A stretch of 64,000 nt of DNA from Streptomyces sp. NBC_00239 (GCF_036194065.1 NZ_CP108095.1:7440001-7504000), one strand, 5' to 3'; shown: positions 25,851 to 35,473, counted from the first letter of the stretch. Translations and numbers: made by a program. The notes: generated by a model from the letters alone, not told the origin.

Positions 25851-26546
25851 ATGTCCGAGGATCCGAACACGTCCGCGGGGGCGCCTATCAAGGTGTTCCT
25901 CCTCGATGACCACGAGGTGGTCCGTCGCGGGCTGCGGGACCTCCTGGACGCAGAGCCGGACATCACGGTCGTAGGCGAAGCCGGAACGGCCGAGCAGGCG
26001 CTCGCCCGCGGGCCGGCGCTCCGTCCGGACGTCGCCGTACTCGACGTGCGGCTACCCGACAGTGACGGCATCACCGTCTGCCGCGAGCTGCGCTCACGCA
26101 TGCCGGGCCTGGCCTGTTTGATGCTGACCTCGTTCGACGACGAGGACGCCCTCTTGGACGCGATCATGGCAGGGGCTTCCGGCTACGTCCTGAAGCAGAT
26201 CAAGGGCTCCGATCTGGTCTCGGCCGTACGCACGGTCGCCACCGGACAGTCCATGCTGGACCCTGCAACCACCGCCCGCCTGATGCACTCCCTGCGCGAC
26301 CCGCTAACGGCGAAGGCACCGGAGGACGCCCGCCTGGCCGCTCTGTCCGAACGGGAGCGTGCCGTCCTGGAGCTCATCGGCGAGGGCCTCACGAATCGGC
26401 AGATCGCCAAGCAGCTCTACCTGTCCGAGAAGACGGTCAAGAACCACATCTCACGGCTCCTGGGCAAGCTCGGAGTGGAGCGGCGGGTCCAGGCGGCCGT
26501 GATCGCCGCCCAAGTGCGCGAGCACGATGCCGGGACGGCGAAGTAG
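25851..26546 (+). CDS. osdR: NarL/DevR-type response regulator
   Basis: 231 residues. The receiver domain (12-130) has the acidic pair Asp19/Asp20, phospho-acceptor Asp65 in VLDVRLPDSDG, the LTSF switch and the conserved Lys in VLKQIKG. The C-terminus is a LuxR/NarL HTH (LTNRQIAKQLYLSEKTVKNHISRLLGKLGV, about 175-205). Gene order and partner fit DevR/DosR of mycobacteria and OsdR of S. coelicolor, which control hypoxia/dormancy genes including USP, CBS and nitroreductase genes, the very families around it. It is convergent with its putative kinase (18 bp apart). It probably recognises the repeated GGGnCC palindromes; this is inference. Confidence 0.93.
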   Translation: MSEDPNTSAGAPIKVFLLDDHEVVRRGLRDLLDAEPDITVVGEAGTAEQALARGPALRPDVAVLDVRLPDSDGITVCRELRSRMPGLACLMLTSFDDEDALLDAIMAGASGYVLKQIKGSDLVSAVRTVATGQSMLDPATTARLMHSLRDPLTAKAPEDARLAALSERERAVLELIGEGLTNRQIAKQLYLSEKTVKNHISRLLGKLGVERRVQAAVIAAQVREHDAGTAK

Positions 26547-26564
26547 GCAGGAACCCGGCGACGG

Positions 26565-28295
26565 TCAGCGCGGTGGCGGGACCAGAGGTACCTGCCACTC
26601 CAGGCGAGTGCCCCGCTCCCCATCGCGCCGCGCCGCGGCCTCCATCTGGCCGCTGAGCCGTTCGGCACGCTCGGCCAGGTTCCGAAGTCCGCTGCGGCGA
26701 CCGCCTGCGGGCAGGCCGACGCCGTTATCGGTCACGGTGACCGTCAGGTTCCCGTCGGCCGCAACGATCGAGACCTCCGCCCGCGTCGCCTCGGCATGGC
26801 GGGCGACGTTGCTGAGAGCTTCCCCCACCACAGCGAGGGCCTCGTCCGCGACGGTCGACGGTACGTCCGTGTCGATCAGCCCCTCCACCCGCAGAGCCGG
26901 GGCGAAGCCAAGGGCCGCCGAGGCCTCATCCAGGGCCTTGACCAGACGGGAGCGCATCTTGTTCGCCTCACCCGGGGCCTCGTGCTCGCGCAGGCCGAAG
27001 ATGGTCGATCGGATGATCTTGATGGTGACGTCCAGGTCGTCAACGGCCCGCGCGAGGCGTTCGGACGCCTGGGGGTGGTCGACGAAGCGCTGCGCGCTCT
27101 GGAGGGTCATGCCGGTGGCGAAAAGGCGCTGGATGGCCAGGTCGTGCAGGTCGCGGGCGATGCGGTCGTGGTCCTCCAGCAGGTTCATCTGCTCGGCGTC
27201 GTGGCGCCGGTCGGCGAGCTCCAACGCGAGGGCGGCCTGGCCTGCGAACCCCGGAAGCGCGGCGACTTCGGCGGTGGCGAACACGGGGCGGCCGTGCTTG
27301 CGAGCCAAAATCAGGACGCCGCTCAGTTTTTCCTTGGTGCCGACGGTGACGGCGGCCGCCGGGCCGAAGCCCGTCCACCTCTCCGGTTGCACGGTGACGC
27401 GCTCGTCGGTCGCCACGTCGGGGACCGTGATGAGGCCGTCGCGGGCCAGGGCGGCCTCCGCGAGAGTGCCCTGGGTACTGGGCAGGACGATCCCGCAGTG
27501 TGCCTCTGCTCCCTCCCCGAAGGCGAGGGAGCCTCGCAGTTCACCGGAGGACCCGAGCAGGTAGAAGACGCCCATATCGGCGCTGGCGATGTCCTTGGCC
27601 CGCTCCAGCATGCCTTCGAGGACCTCCTCCTCGGGCGCTCCGGAGAGCAGGGCGCTGGTGACGTCGGAACTCGCCTCCAGCCAGCGCTCACGCAACCGGA
27701 CCTCCTCGAAGAGCCGGGCGTTCTCGATGGCGATGCCGGCCGCGACGGCAAGGGTGGACAGGACCGCCTCGTCCTCGGCGTCGAACTCTGCTCCGCCGCG
27801 CTTCTCGGTCAGATAGAGGTTGCCGAAGACCTCCTCGCGGACCCGGATCGGGACACCGAGGAAGGAGTGCATCGGCGGGTGGTGGTCCGGGAACCCGTAC
27901 GAAGCCGGGTGCTTGGACAGCTCCGACAGCCGCAGCGGCTCGGGATGGCGGATCAGCTCGCCGAGGATGCCGTGGCCGGAGGGCAAGTCTCCGATCTGTG
28001 CGCGGAGGTCGTCGCTGATGCCGACGGGAAGGAACTCGGCCAGCTTTTTGTCGTTCCCGATGACGCCGAGAGCCCCATATTCGGCGTCCACGAGCACCAC
28101 GGCAGCCTCGACGATCCCGCGCAGCACCTGCGGCAGGTCAAGCTCCCGGCCCACGGACATGACGGCCTCAAGCAGACCGTTCAGCCGATCTCGCGTGCCT
28201 CTGACCTCGTCGATCCGTACCTGCAGCTCATCCAGCAGTTCGTCGAGCCGCAGTCGAGGAACACCGCTCCGGGTGGGCTGTTCCCCTGCGCTCAT
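26565..28295 (-). CDS. osdK: Two-GAF histidine kinase (DevS/DosT/OsdK-like)
   Basis: 576 residues; ATG 28295 sits 5 nt after GGAGG, better than the GTG two codons earlier. The order is a short N-terminal helix, GAF1 (about 45-200), GAF2 (about 215-365), a HisKA_3 dimerisation helix with ARDLHDLAIQRLFATGM (His384), and a HATPase_c ending DNGVGLPAGGRRSGLRNLAERA. No membrane segment is present. GAF1 has FPDHHPPMHSFLGVPIRVREEVFGNLYLTEK, closely like DevS/DosT, where the HHPPM region carries the proximal heme His, so heme-based gas or redox sensing is plausible. It is convergent with its cognate regulator. Confidence 0.93.
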   Translation of the reverse strand: MSAGEQPTRSGVPRLRLDELLDELQVRIDEVRGTRDRLNGLLEAVMSVGRELDLPQVLRGIVEAAVVLVDAEYGALGVIGNDKKLAEFLPVGISDDLRAQIGDLPSGHGILGELIRHPEPLRLSELSKHPASYGFPDHHPPMHSFLGVPIRVREEVFGNLYLTEKRGGAEFDAEDEAVLSTLAVAAGIAIENARLFEEVRLRERWLEASSDVTSALLSGAPEEEVLEGMLERAKDIASADMGVFYLLGSSGELRGSLAFGEGAEAHCGIVLPSTQGTLAEAALARDGLITVPDVATDERVTVQPERWTGFGPAAAVTVGTKEKLSGVLILARKHGRPVFATAEVAALPGFAGQAALALELADRRHDAEQMNLLEDHDRIARDLHDLAIQRLFATGMTLQSAQRFVDHPQASERLARAVDDLDVTIKIIRSTIFGLREHEAPGEANKMRSRLVKALDEASAALGFAPALRVEGLIDTDVPSTVADEALAVVGEALSNVARHAEATRAEVSIVAADGNLTVTVTDNGVGLPAGGRRSGLRNLAERAERLSGQMEAAARRDGERGTRLEWQVPLVPPPR

Positions 28296-28374
28296 GCCCA
28301 CCTCCGGCCGGAAGTGATGGCGAGACGGCCATCGCTTCCACGGTATCTCCGGCCGGATGGCTCGGCCTTCCCAC

Positions 28375-28659
28375 TCAGGGGGAGGTCATTGCACCATTCG
28401 GGCTCTCCTCGTGCCCGGGCGTACCGGTTTCGTCGTGCAGATGCCGGACGTGGGCGTCCGGGCCGGGGAAGAACACGCTGGTACGACCTGTGTCCGACCA
28501 GCGCACGTCGTACGGCGGGGTGCCGTCCTCGTGGTGCAGGGCGATGACTTCTCCGTCCCGGCCCGGCGTTCCGACGGTGGGGCCGCCCACGACGATCTGG
28601 TCGCCCACCTCGGCGTGGATCCCGTGTCCGTGGGACAGCGGATTCGCGTTCATGTTCAT
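28375..28659 (-). CDS. DUF1918 domain protein
   Basis: 94 residues. HAEVGDQIVVGGPTVGTPGRDGEVIAL, PPYDVRWSDTGRTSVFFPGPDAHV is the full DUF1918 pattern, a small SH3-like barrel frequent in actinobacterial stress operons. Function unknown. Its ATG overlaps the stop of the P-type ATPase (ATGA), making it the last gene of the USP-USP-ATPase operon. The extra tail after the domain (HLHDETGTPGHEESP) is unstructured. Confidence 0.88.
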   Translation of the reverse strand: MNMNANPLSHGHGIHAEVGDQIVVGGPTVGTPGRDGEVIALHHEDGTPPYDVRWSDTGRTSVFFPGPDAHVRHLHDETGTPGHEESPNGAMTSP

Positions 28660-31232
28660 GCCTTTCTGTGGAATGCGCCTCTCAGGAGCCGGGCAGCGAC
28701 GAATGCCGCGAGGGCTGCCGCGGCGGCGAGCCCGGTGCCGGCCCAGCCCACCGGCTGGGTGTCCAGCAGCGACTGCAGAGCGGGAACGTGCAGGGCAGCC
28801 ATCGCAAGGAGGGCGGAGGCCGCCACGGAGGCGGGGAGGAAGAGGTTCTGGGTGGTGAGCAGCCTGGCCCTCAGACCCAGGGCCACGCCCAGCTGAGCCC
28901 CGAGCAGAGACAGGAAGAGCACGCTCTGCCAGGGCAGGCCCATGGCGCGCGCGCCGATACCGGCGATCAGGCTGAACGCTGTCACGGCGATGGCGAGGAC
29001 GAGAAGGCGTTGCCACACGCCTGCGGCCAGGATGTGCTGTCCGGGCGGCCTGGGCGGGCGCCGCATGACCTCCGGCGCGGCCGGTTCGGCGCCCATGGCC
29101 ACGCCGGTCAGGCCGTGGGTGAGGAGGTTGATCCACAGGATCTGCCCCGCCCGAAGAGGGAGGGCGAGGCCGAGCAGGGGACCGGCCAGCATCACGAGGA
29201 TCTCGGCGGTTCCGCCGGCCATGGCGTAGACGAGGAAGCGCCGGATGTTGTCGTAGACGCGGCGGCCTTCCTCGACGGCCGTGACCACGGTGGAGAGCTC
29301 GTCGTCCGTGAGGACGAGGTCGGCGGCCTGGCGGGCCACCTCGGTACCGCGCGCGCCCATGGCGACGCCGATGTCGGCCTGGCGGAGGGCGGGACCGTCG
29401 TTGACGCCGTCCCCGGTCATGGCGGTCACGGCGCCGCGGGCGCGCCAGGCGTGGACGATGTCCAGCTTCTGCTGTGGATCGGTCCGGGCGAAGACGCGTA
29501 CCTCGGTGAGGTCGGTGTCCGGTGCTGCGGCCAGCTCGGGTCCGGTGACGACCGCATCGGCTGGACCGTCCTCGACGAGGCCGATGCGTACGGCTATGGC
29601 GTGGGCCGTCGCGGGGTGGTCGCCGGTGATCATGACCGGGGTGATGCCGGCGGCGCGGCAGGCTGCCAAGGTGGCCGCGGCTGCCTCTTTCGGCGGATCG
29701 CTGATGGCGATCAGGCCGAGAAGGCTCAGGCCGTGTTCCGCCTCGGCGGCGGGCAGGCTCCACTGGAGCCGTTCGGCGCCTGCCACCGCCAGGACCCTGA
29801 ATCCGTGCGCGGCCAGCTCGGCGGCCTGTCGGCGGGCCTGGTCCAAGACCTCGGGCGGCTCGGCGAGCACCGCGGGCGCCAGGACGGTCTCCGGCGCTCC
29901 CTTGAGGCAGACCAGGACGTTGCCGTCGGGCAGGTGGTGCAGGGTGGTCATCCGTTTGCGCAGGCTGTCGAAGGGGGCTTCTCCGATCCGAGGGCAGGCC
30001 TGGTGCAGATCGGCGGGGTCGGGGCAGTCGGCCTTGGCAGCCGCTGCAAGCAGTGCGGCCTCCATGGGATCGCCCACGGCAGTCCACGCGCCGGAACCGC
30101 TCTGGGGCGGTTTCAGGCTCGCGTCGTTGCACAGGGCTGCCGTGGTGAGCAATTCCTGGAGCGGGCGGAGCCGCTCGGGTGTCAGGGAGCGTTCGGCGCG
30201 GGTCAGGTTTCCGTGGGGTTCGTATCCGCTGCCGGATACGTCCGCGGTTCCCGACGGCGTCCACACGTGCTGGACGACCATGCGGCCCTCGGTGAGGGTT
30301 CCGGTTTTGTCGGTGGCGAGCACGCTCACCGATCCGAGCGTCTCTACCGCCGGCAGGCGTCGGACCAGGGCGCCCCGGGCCGCCATGCGGCGGGCTCCGA
30401 GGGCGAGGGCGAGGGTGACCACGGCGGGCAGGGACTCGGGCACCGCGGCGACGGCCAGGCTGATGGCGGTGACCGCCATCGTGCTCACGCCGAGGCCGCG
30501 GACGAGGCCCAGGGCGAAGAACAGCACGCACAAGGCGAGGGTGACGGCGGCCAGAACGCGGCCGAGGGAGGCGAGGCGGCGCTGGAGCGGTGTCGGCTCG
30601 TGGCCCCCGTCGAGGAGGACTGCGATCCGGCCGAGGGCGCTGGCGGATCCTGTGGCGGTGGCGGTCGCGACACCCCGCCCCCGCACCACGACGGTGCCGG
30701 CGCTGACCGTGTCACCCGTGGCCTTGGCGACGGGTTCCGATTCGCCGGTGAGCATGGACTCGTCCATCAGGAGGGCGGACGCCTCGGCGAGATCGGCATC
30801 TGCGGCGACGATGTCTCCCTCCCCGAGCAGCAGGCTGTCACCCGGCACCACGAGCGCTGCCGACACCTCGTAGGCCGCGCCGTCACGCCGTACCCGGGCG
30901 TGGGGGACCGAGAGAGCGGAGAGCGCGGCGACCGCGCGGTCCGCCCGGACCTCCTGGGCTACTCCCACCGTCGTGTTGAAGACGACCACCAGTCCGATGA
31001 CGACGGCGTCCGGGTGGTCGCCGATCGCGATGGTCAGGAGTGCGGCACCGAGCAGCACCATGATCAGCGGATCGCGCAGCTGGGCCAGTACCCGGCGGTG
31101 GAGGGGCGTAGGCCGCGGGGGTGCCACCTCGTTGCGGCCGTACCGGGCCAGTCGGCGTTCGGCTTCGGCCTGCGTCAGCCCCGCCGGAGTGGAGGAGCCG
31201 GCGGACGGCATTTCGATCGCGCGGCTGGTCAT
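28656..31232 (-). CDS. P-type cation-transporting ATPase (P2-type)
   Basis: 858 residues. Visible parts are the N-terminal cation-ATPase domain (LTQAEAERRLARYGRNEVAPPRPTPLHRR), the actuator with MDESMLTGESEPV, helix M4 AVPESLPAVVTLAL, the phosphorylation site ATDKTGTLTEG (Asp308), MITGDHPATA and the hinge MTGDGVNDGPALRQADIGVAMG, and six C-terminal helices. The PESLPAVV form of M4 is that of Ca/Mn-type P2 ATPases (Mtb CtpF, also in the DosR regulon). Ion not provable. Third gene of a minus-strand operon beginning at 33008; it starts 7 bp after the USP stop and overlaps DUF1918 at its end. Confidence 0.95.
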   Translation of the reverse strand: MTSRAIEMPSAGSSTPAGLTQAEAERRLARYGRNEVAPPRPTPLHRRVLAQLRDPLIMVLLGAALLTIAIGDHPDAVVIGLVVVFNTTVGVAQEVRADRAVAALSALSVPHARVRRDGAAYEVSAALVVPGDSLLLGEGDIVAADADLAEASALLMDESMLTGESEPVAKATGDTVSAGTVVVRGRGVATATATGSASALGRIAVLLDGGHEPTPLQRRLASLGRVLAAVTLALCVLFFALGLVRGLGVSTMAVTAISLAVAAVPESLPAVVTLALALGARRMAARGALVRRLPAVETLGSVSVLATDKTGTLTEGRMVVQHVWTPSGTADVSGSGYEPHGNLTRAERSLTPERLRPLQELLTTAALCNDASLKPPQSGSGAWTAVGDPMEAALLAAAAKADCPDPADLHQACPRIGEAPFDSLRKRMTTLHHLPDGNVLVCLKGAPETVLAPAVLAEPPEVLDQARRQAAELAAHGFRVLAVAGAERLQWSLPAAEAEHGLSLLGLIAISDPPKEAAAATLAACRAAGITPVMITGDHPATAHAIAVRIGLVEDGPADAVVTGPELAAAPDTDLTEVRVFARTDPQQKLDIVHAWRARGAVTAMTGDGVNDGPALRQADIGVAMGARGTEVARQAADLVLTDDELSTVVTAVEEGRRVYDNIRRFLVYAMAGGTAEILVMLAGPLLGLALPLRAGQILWINLLTHGLTGVAMGAEPAAPEVMRRPPRPPGQHILAAGVWQRLLVLAIAVTAFSLIAGIGARAMGLPWQSVLFLSLLGAQLGVALGLRARLLTTQNLFLPASVAASALLAMAALHVPALQSLLDTQPVGWAGTGLAAAAALAAFVAARLLRGAFHRKA

Positions 31233-31239
31233 GGCGGGT

Positions 31240-32103
31240 TCATCCGGTGGGGATGGTGATCACCGGGCAGTGCGCGCGGTGCAGGAGCCCGTGGACGACG
31301 GATCCGATCCGCATGCCGCTGTATCCGCCGCGGCCGCGGCGGCCCACGACGACGGCCAGGGCGTGCTCGGCGGCCCGGGCCAGTTCCTCGACGGGGTGGC
31401 CGGTGAGGACCTCGTGGGTGACGTGCACGTCCGGGTACTTCTCGGCCAGGCCGGCGGTGGCCTCGGAGAGCAGGGTGCGCTGGGCGTGCAGCGCCACCTC
31501 CTCGTCGTCCAGCATGATGAGCGGCAGCTGCCACACGCAGACGACCCGCAGCGCCGCCCCTCGAAGGTCGGCCTCGTCGAAGGCGAAGGTCAGCGCGGCC
31601 GTGGCGGACGCGCTGCCGTCGATCCCGGCGACGACATAGGGCGGCTGCTGGCTGATGTGCTCGGCGTCGCCCACGACGACGACCGGGCAACGGGCGTGGG
31701 CGGTGACGGGGACCACGAGGGAGCCGGCGCTGAAGAACTCGGCGGTTCGGCTCAGGTGCCGGGAGCCGAGGACGATCATGCGGGCTTCTCGCGCCGTGCC
31801 GCCCAGTACGGGGGCGGGGAAGCCGCTCAGCAGGTCACCGTTGACAGCCACCTCGGGGTGGCGGTCACGTACCCAGTTGCACGCTTGTTCGAGCCGGTCG
31901 GATCCGGCCTGCCTCAGGGCCGTCTGGCGGGGCGTGTCGTCGACGTGTTGGGTGTCGTGCTGGGGCGGTACGGCGAGCACCAGGCGCAGCGGGAGCCGGC
32001 GCCGTTGCGCCTCGTCGGCGGCCCAGGCCAGGGCGAGGTGCCAGTCCCTGTCCGGGTCGATGCCCACGACGATGTCGCGGCTTGCTGACGGGTGGCTGGT
32101 CAT
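31240..32103 (-). CDS. Universal stress protein, two tandem USP domains
   Basis: 287 residues. The first domain begins RDIVVGIDPDRDWHLALAWAADEA; the second ends with the ATP-binding loop VVGRRGRGGYSGMRIGSVVHGLLHRAHCPVITI, with GX2GX9G(S/T)-type spacing preserved. The first domain's loop (VLGSRHLSRTAEFFSAGSLV) is degenerate. Tandem USPs of this kind are among the most strongly DosR-controlled genes in mycobacteria. Its start overlaps the stop of the previous USP gene (ATGA), and the ATPase follows 7 bp later. Confidence 0.92.
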   Translation of the reverse strand: MTSHPSASRDIVVGIDPDRDWHLALAWAADEAQRRRLPLRLVLAVPPQHDTQHVDDTPRQTALRQAGSDRLEQACNWVRDRHPEVAVNGDLLSGFPAPVLGGTAREARMIVLGSRHLSRTAEFFSAGSLVVPVTAHARCPVVVVGDAEHISQQPPYVVAGIDGSASATAALTFAFDEADLRGAALRVVCVWQLPLIMLDDEEVALHAQRTLLSEATAGLAEKYPDVHVTHEVLTGHPVEELARAAEHALAVVVGRRGRGGYSGMRIGSVVHGLLHRAHCPVITIPTG

Positions 32104-33008
32104 GACTGACTCCCGAAGTCGCTGCCGGTCCGGGGGATGAGGAGGACGGGGCAGTGGGCGTGGTGCAGCAGGCTGTGCGTGGCCTTGCCCAGGCTGGGGG
32201 CGAGTCCGAGGGGCCCGGGCACCCGGCGGCCGCCCATGACGAGGAGGTCGGCGTGTCGGGACGCCTCGACCAGGACGCCGGCCACGGAGATGCTCTTCTC
32301 CGCATCGGCCTGCACCTCCAGGTCGGGGAACTCGCCGCGGATCACGTCCGTGACGGCCCGAAGGGTGTCCGCGTGCCCGCCGGCGATCTCGTCCACGCCG
32401 TCGAGCATGCTGACCACTTCACCGACCGACTGGAGCACGTTCCACACGTGCAGTAGCCGCAGGGAAGCCTTGTGCAGCTCGGCTTCCCGGGCGGCGTACC
32501 GGGCGATCAGGAGGTCGTGCTCATCGCGGATCGCTGCGAGGACCGTGCCGCTCTCCTCGGCCCCGTCGATGCCTCGGACGACGATGACGGGCGTCATGGC
32601 GATGGCCGCGGTCCCCAGCCCGACCGAGCCGAGCATGAGGGAGTTGAACCCGCCCAGGCCGCGATTGCCCACCACGACCGTGCCGTGGAGCCCGCCGGCC
32701 CGGTGCAGGGTGTCGACGGCGCCGGCGCGGCTGAATTCAGTGGTCACGGTCAGCCCGGGGTACTCGGCCGACACAGCCTTCGCCGTGTGGTCCAGGAGCG
32801 CCCGGCCGTTGACGCGGACCCGTTCGATGGTCTCCGCCGACAGGTACAAGGCCCTGCCGTCGGTGTCGGCGCCGTAAACGATGTGCAGGGGACGGTCACG
32901 GCGCACGGCCTCCTTGCCCGCCCATAGGGCGGCGACGCGTGCCGACTCCGAGCCGTCCACGCCGACCGTGACCGAGCTGGTGTCCGGGGTGTGGAAGATG
33001 CTTTCCAC
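32100..33008 (-). CDS. Universal stress protein, two USP domains
   Basis: 302 residues from GTG 33008, chosen because GGGAGGA lies 4-5 nt upstream; longer frames run into the regulatory region. Two USP domains are recognisable: SVTVGVDGSESARVAALWAGKEA and VVGNRGLGGFNSLMLGSVG in the first, and LVMGGRRVPGPLGLAPSLGKATHSLLHHAHCPVLLI in the second, whose glycine loop is divergent. First gene of the operon USP-USP-P-type ATPase-DUF1918. The promoter region with two GGGACC palindromes lies immediately upstream and is shared with the divergent CBS gene. Confidence 0.92.
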   Translation of the reverse strand: MESIFHTPDTSSVTVGVDGSESARVAALWAGKEAVRRDRPLHIVYGADTDGRALYLSAETIERVRVNGRALLDHTAKAVSAEYPGLTVTTEFSRAGAVDTLHRAGGLHGTVVVGNRGLGGFNSLMLGSVGLGTAAIAMTPVIVVRGIDGAEESGTVLAAIRDEHDLLIARYAAREAELHKASLRLLHVWNVLQSVGEVVSMLDGVDEIAGGHADTLRAVTDVIRGEFPDLEVQADAEKSISVAGVLVEASRHADLLVMGGRRVPGPLGLAPSLGKATHSLLHHAHCPVLLIPRTGSDFGSQS

Positions 33009-33097
33009 GATTCCTCCCAACCGAGAAGCCGATGAGGGACACCACTCACGCTGGCACCGTCGACGCCCTGCGAAGAGGGCCGCCCGGGACCCCAGGC

Positions 33098-33170
33098 GGG
33101 ACCAAAGGTCCCCACCGTCACGGCCCGGCACCCCGGATCCCCACGGCCCCTGGACGGGACCGTTCGGCCC
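33098..33170. promoter_or_regulatory. Two DevR/OsdR-like boxes in a divergent promoter
   Basis: GGGACCAAAGGTCCC (33098-33112, a perfect palindrome) and GGGACCGTTCGGCCC (33156-33170). The first is about 90 bp from the minus-strand USP start (33008), the second about 90 bp from the plus-strand CBS start (33259), so each divergent promoter has its own box at the same distance. Confidence 0.75.
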
Positions 33171-33258
33171 TCGCTCACCAGCGGTCACCGGCGGATGGTT
33201 GGAGGGACACCCACTCCGAACATCAGCCTCACGTGATACGGCGGAACAGGAGGGCCTC

Positions 33259-33924
33259 ATGAAGCACCTCAAGGTGGCGGACCTCATGACTGACGAGGTC
33301 GTCTCCGTTGTCCCGGGCACCGCCTTCAAGGACGTCGCGAAGCTCCTCGCCCAGTACGACATCTCCGGAGTCCCCGTCTTGGACGACGAGGACCGCGTGG
33401 TGGGCGTCGTCTCGCAGACCGACCTGCTGGCCCACACAGTGTCCGGCTCCCATCCCGCCGAGCAGAGCAGCACAGTGGCTGGGCCGCCGTCCGCGGGCGA
33501 CGTCATGTCCACGCCCGCGGTCGCCGTCCATGCCGAAGAGACAGTGGCTGACGCCGCCCGGCTGATGACCAGACGCGGTATCGAACGCCTCCCCGTCGTG
33601 GACGTGGAGGACCGGCTCGTCGGCATCGTCACCCGCCGGGACCTGCTCCGCATGTTCCTGCGCCCGGACTCCGAGATACGCCGACGCGTCACCGACGAGG
33701 TCCTCACCGAGGTACTCGGTGTGCCACCCGGTGACATCGACGTCCACGTGGTGGACGGCATCGTCACCCTGGACGGCCATGTCGAGCGCCGCAGTCAGCT
33801 CCCCGCACTTCTCAGCCTCGTCGAACAGCTCGACGGGGTCGTCGCCGTGGCATCACGCGTCACCGCCCGCACCGACGACACGGCAACCCACGCGGACCAC
33901 GCCCGGCACGCCATGCCGTGGTGA
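33259..33924 (+). CDS. CBS-pair/BON-like protein
   Basis: 221 residues from ATG 33259 (AGGAGGG upstream). CBS1 has VADLMTDEVVSVVPGTAFKDVAKLL and VPVLDDEDRVVGVVSQTDLL; CBS2 has DVMSTPAVAVHAEET and LPVVDVEDRLVGIVTRRDLL; the C-terminal BON-like part is DIDVHVVDGIVTLDGHV, LDGVVAVASRV. It opens the plus-strand operon CBS-USP-CBS-CBS. Likely role: nucleotide-sensing partner of the stress operon; target unknown. Confidence 0.92.
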   Translation: MKHLKVADLMTDEVVSVVPGTAFKDVAKLLAQYDISGVPVLDDEDRVVGVVSQTDLLAHTVSGSHPAEQSSTVAGPPSAGDVMSTPAVAVHAEETVADAARLMTRRGIERLPVVDVEDRLVGIVTRRDLLRMFLRPDSEIRRRVTDEVLTEVLGVPPGDIDVHVVDGIVTLDGHVERRSQLPALLSLVEQLDGVVAVASRVTARTDDTATHADHARHAMPW

Positions 33925-33957
33925 TGAGCGCCGGACCGCACGAAGGGAATCGCAGCC

Positions 33958-34896
33958 ATGCAGAAGCACGTGACCGTCGGAGTCGACGGCTCCCCGGAAA
34001 GCCGGGCAGCAGCACGCTGGGCCGCACAGGAGGCCGTCCTGCGGCAGGTGCCGCTGCGCCTCGTGCACGCCGTCGACTGGCCCCTGGACCCGGTGTTCCC
34101 CGGACTGGGCCGCCAGGACGTGGACCGCTGGGCCGACCAGGCCCTGACCGAAGCCGCGCAAGAGCTGCACGGGCGCCACCCGAACTTGGAGATCACGACC
34201 CGCTGCCTGACAGCACGGCCCGCCGCCGCCCTCGCGGCCGAGGCCGCCGACGCCGGGCTGCTGGTCCTGGGATCGCGCGGCCTGGGCGGTCTGGTCGGTT
34301 TCATCGTCGGCTCGGTGGCGTTGTCCACCGTGGTCGCGACCGACACCCCGGTTGTCCTCCTTCGCGTCGCCGACGACCCGGCCGGCCCGGGCACCGGCTC
34401 CAGCGGCGAGGTCGTCGTCGGCGTTGACATCCACGAAGCGTGCGACCGGGTACTCACCTTCGCCTTCGAAGAGGCGGCTCGGCGCGACTGCCCACTGCGG
34501 GCCGTACACGGCTGGAAGATGCCGCCCGCCTACAGTTACGTCCCCTTCTTCGACCCGGACAACGAACGGGACATCGGCAGGAGCGTCACACACATGGTGG
34601 ACGACATGCTGTTGCCTTGGCGGCACAAGTTCCCCCACGTGAACGTCAGCCACAGCGTGTTCATGGGATCCGCGGGTGATCATCTCGTCCGGGCCGCGCA
34701 GGGCGCGCAACTCGTCGTCGTAGGACGCCATGTGCGCCGCTCCGCCCTCGGTGCGCACCTGGGCTCGGTCGCCCACGCGGTCCTTCACCACGCAGCAGCC
34801 CCCGTGGCCGTCATCGCCCACGACGGAAGGAGCGCTACCGGTACCGGCCGTCCCGTCGAGGAGGAAGACCATGAAGCACCTGCGCACCATCGATGA
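33958..34896 (+). CDS. Universal stress protein, two USP domains
   Basis: 312 residues. Domain 1: HVTVGVDGSPESRAAARWAAQEAVL with ATP loop VLGSRGLGGLVGFIVGSVALSTV; domain 2: EVVVGVDIHEACDRVLTFAFEEA with VVGRHVRRSALGAHLGSVAHAVLHHAAAPVAVI. Domain 1 has the intact GxxG..GS loop of ATP-binding USPs. The final 26 nt overlap the next CBS gene, so the two are co-translated. Confidence 0.93.
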   Translation: MQKHVTVGVDGSPESRAAARWAAQEAVLRQVPLRLVHAVDWPLDPVFPGLGRQDVDRWADQALTEAAQELHGRHPNLEITTRCLTARPAAALAAEAADAGLLVLGSRGLGGLVGFIVGSVALSTVVATDTPVVLLRVADDPAGPGTGSSGEVVVGVDIHEACDRVLTFAFEEAARRDCPLRAVHGWKMPPAYSYVPFFDPDNERDIGRSVTHMVDDMLLPWRHKFPHVNVSHSVFMGSAGDHLVRAAQGAQLVVVGRHVRRSALGAHLGSVAHAVLHHAAAPVAVIAHDGRSATGTGRPVEEEDHEAPAHHR

Positions 34897-35473
34897 CGTC
34901 ATGACACACGCCGTGATCTCCATCGACCGAGGAACCGCGTTCAAGGACATCGTGGAAGCGCTGCGGATGTGGAACGTAAGCGCGCTCCCAGTTCTGACCC
35001 AGGACGGACAGGTGGTCGGCGTCGTCTCCGAAGCCGATCTGCTGCTCAAGGCCCAAGGCGCCGACACGCCCCACGACTCCACCGCCGAGCAGCTGATGAC
35101 CCGCCCGGCCGTGACCGTCACGAAGGACGCCACCATCCCCACCGCGGCGCGTTTGATGGCCCGCGGGCACCTCAAGCGCCTTCCCGTGGTCGACGGCGAC
35201 GGCCGCCTCGTCGGCGTCGTCAGCCGCGGCGACCTGCTCAAGGTCTTCCTGCGCCCCGACGAGGACATCGGCGCCGAGATCCGCGAGATGATCACCTACC
35301 AGCTGATCCCGCACGCTTCCGCCGAGGTTCACGTCCACGTCGCCAACGGCATCGCCTACCTCAACGGGTCGCTGGCGGACCCCGCGATGGAAGACGTCGT
35401 CGTACGTGCCGCCGGCACCGTACCGGGCGTCGTCGACGTCAAGGCGGATTTCACCGTCCCCGTATCCGCATGA
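34871..35473 (+). CDS. CBS-pair/BON-like protein
   Basis: 200 residues; ATG 34871 lies within the end of the USP gene. CBS1: IDDVMTHAVISIDRGTAFKDIVEAL, LPVLTQDGQVVGVVSEADLL; CBS2: QLMTRPAVTVTKDATI, LPVVDGDGRLVGVVSRGDLLKVFLRPD; BON-like C-terminus AEVHVHVANGIAYLNGSL, VPGVVDVKADF. It is closely similar to the CBS proteins at 25122 and 35487, pointing to local amplification of this family. Confidence 0.92.
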   Translation: MKHLRTIDDVMTHAVISIDRGTAFKDIVEALRMWNVSALPVLTQDGQVVGVVSEADLLLKAQGADTPHDSTAEQLMTRPAVTVTKDATIPTAARLMARGHLKRLPVVDGDGRLVGVVSRGDLLKVFLRPDEDIGAEIREMITYQLIPHASAEVHVHVANGIAYLNGSLADPAMEDVVVRAAGTVPGVVDVKADFTVPVSA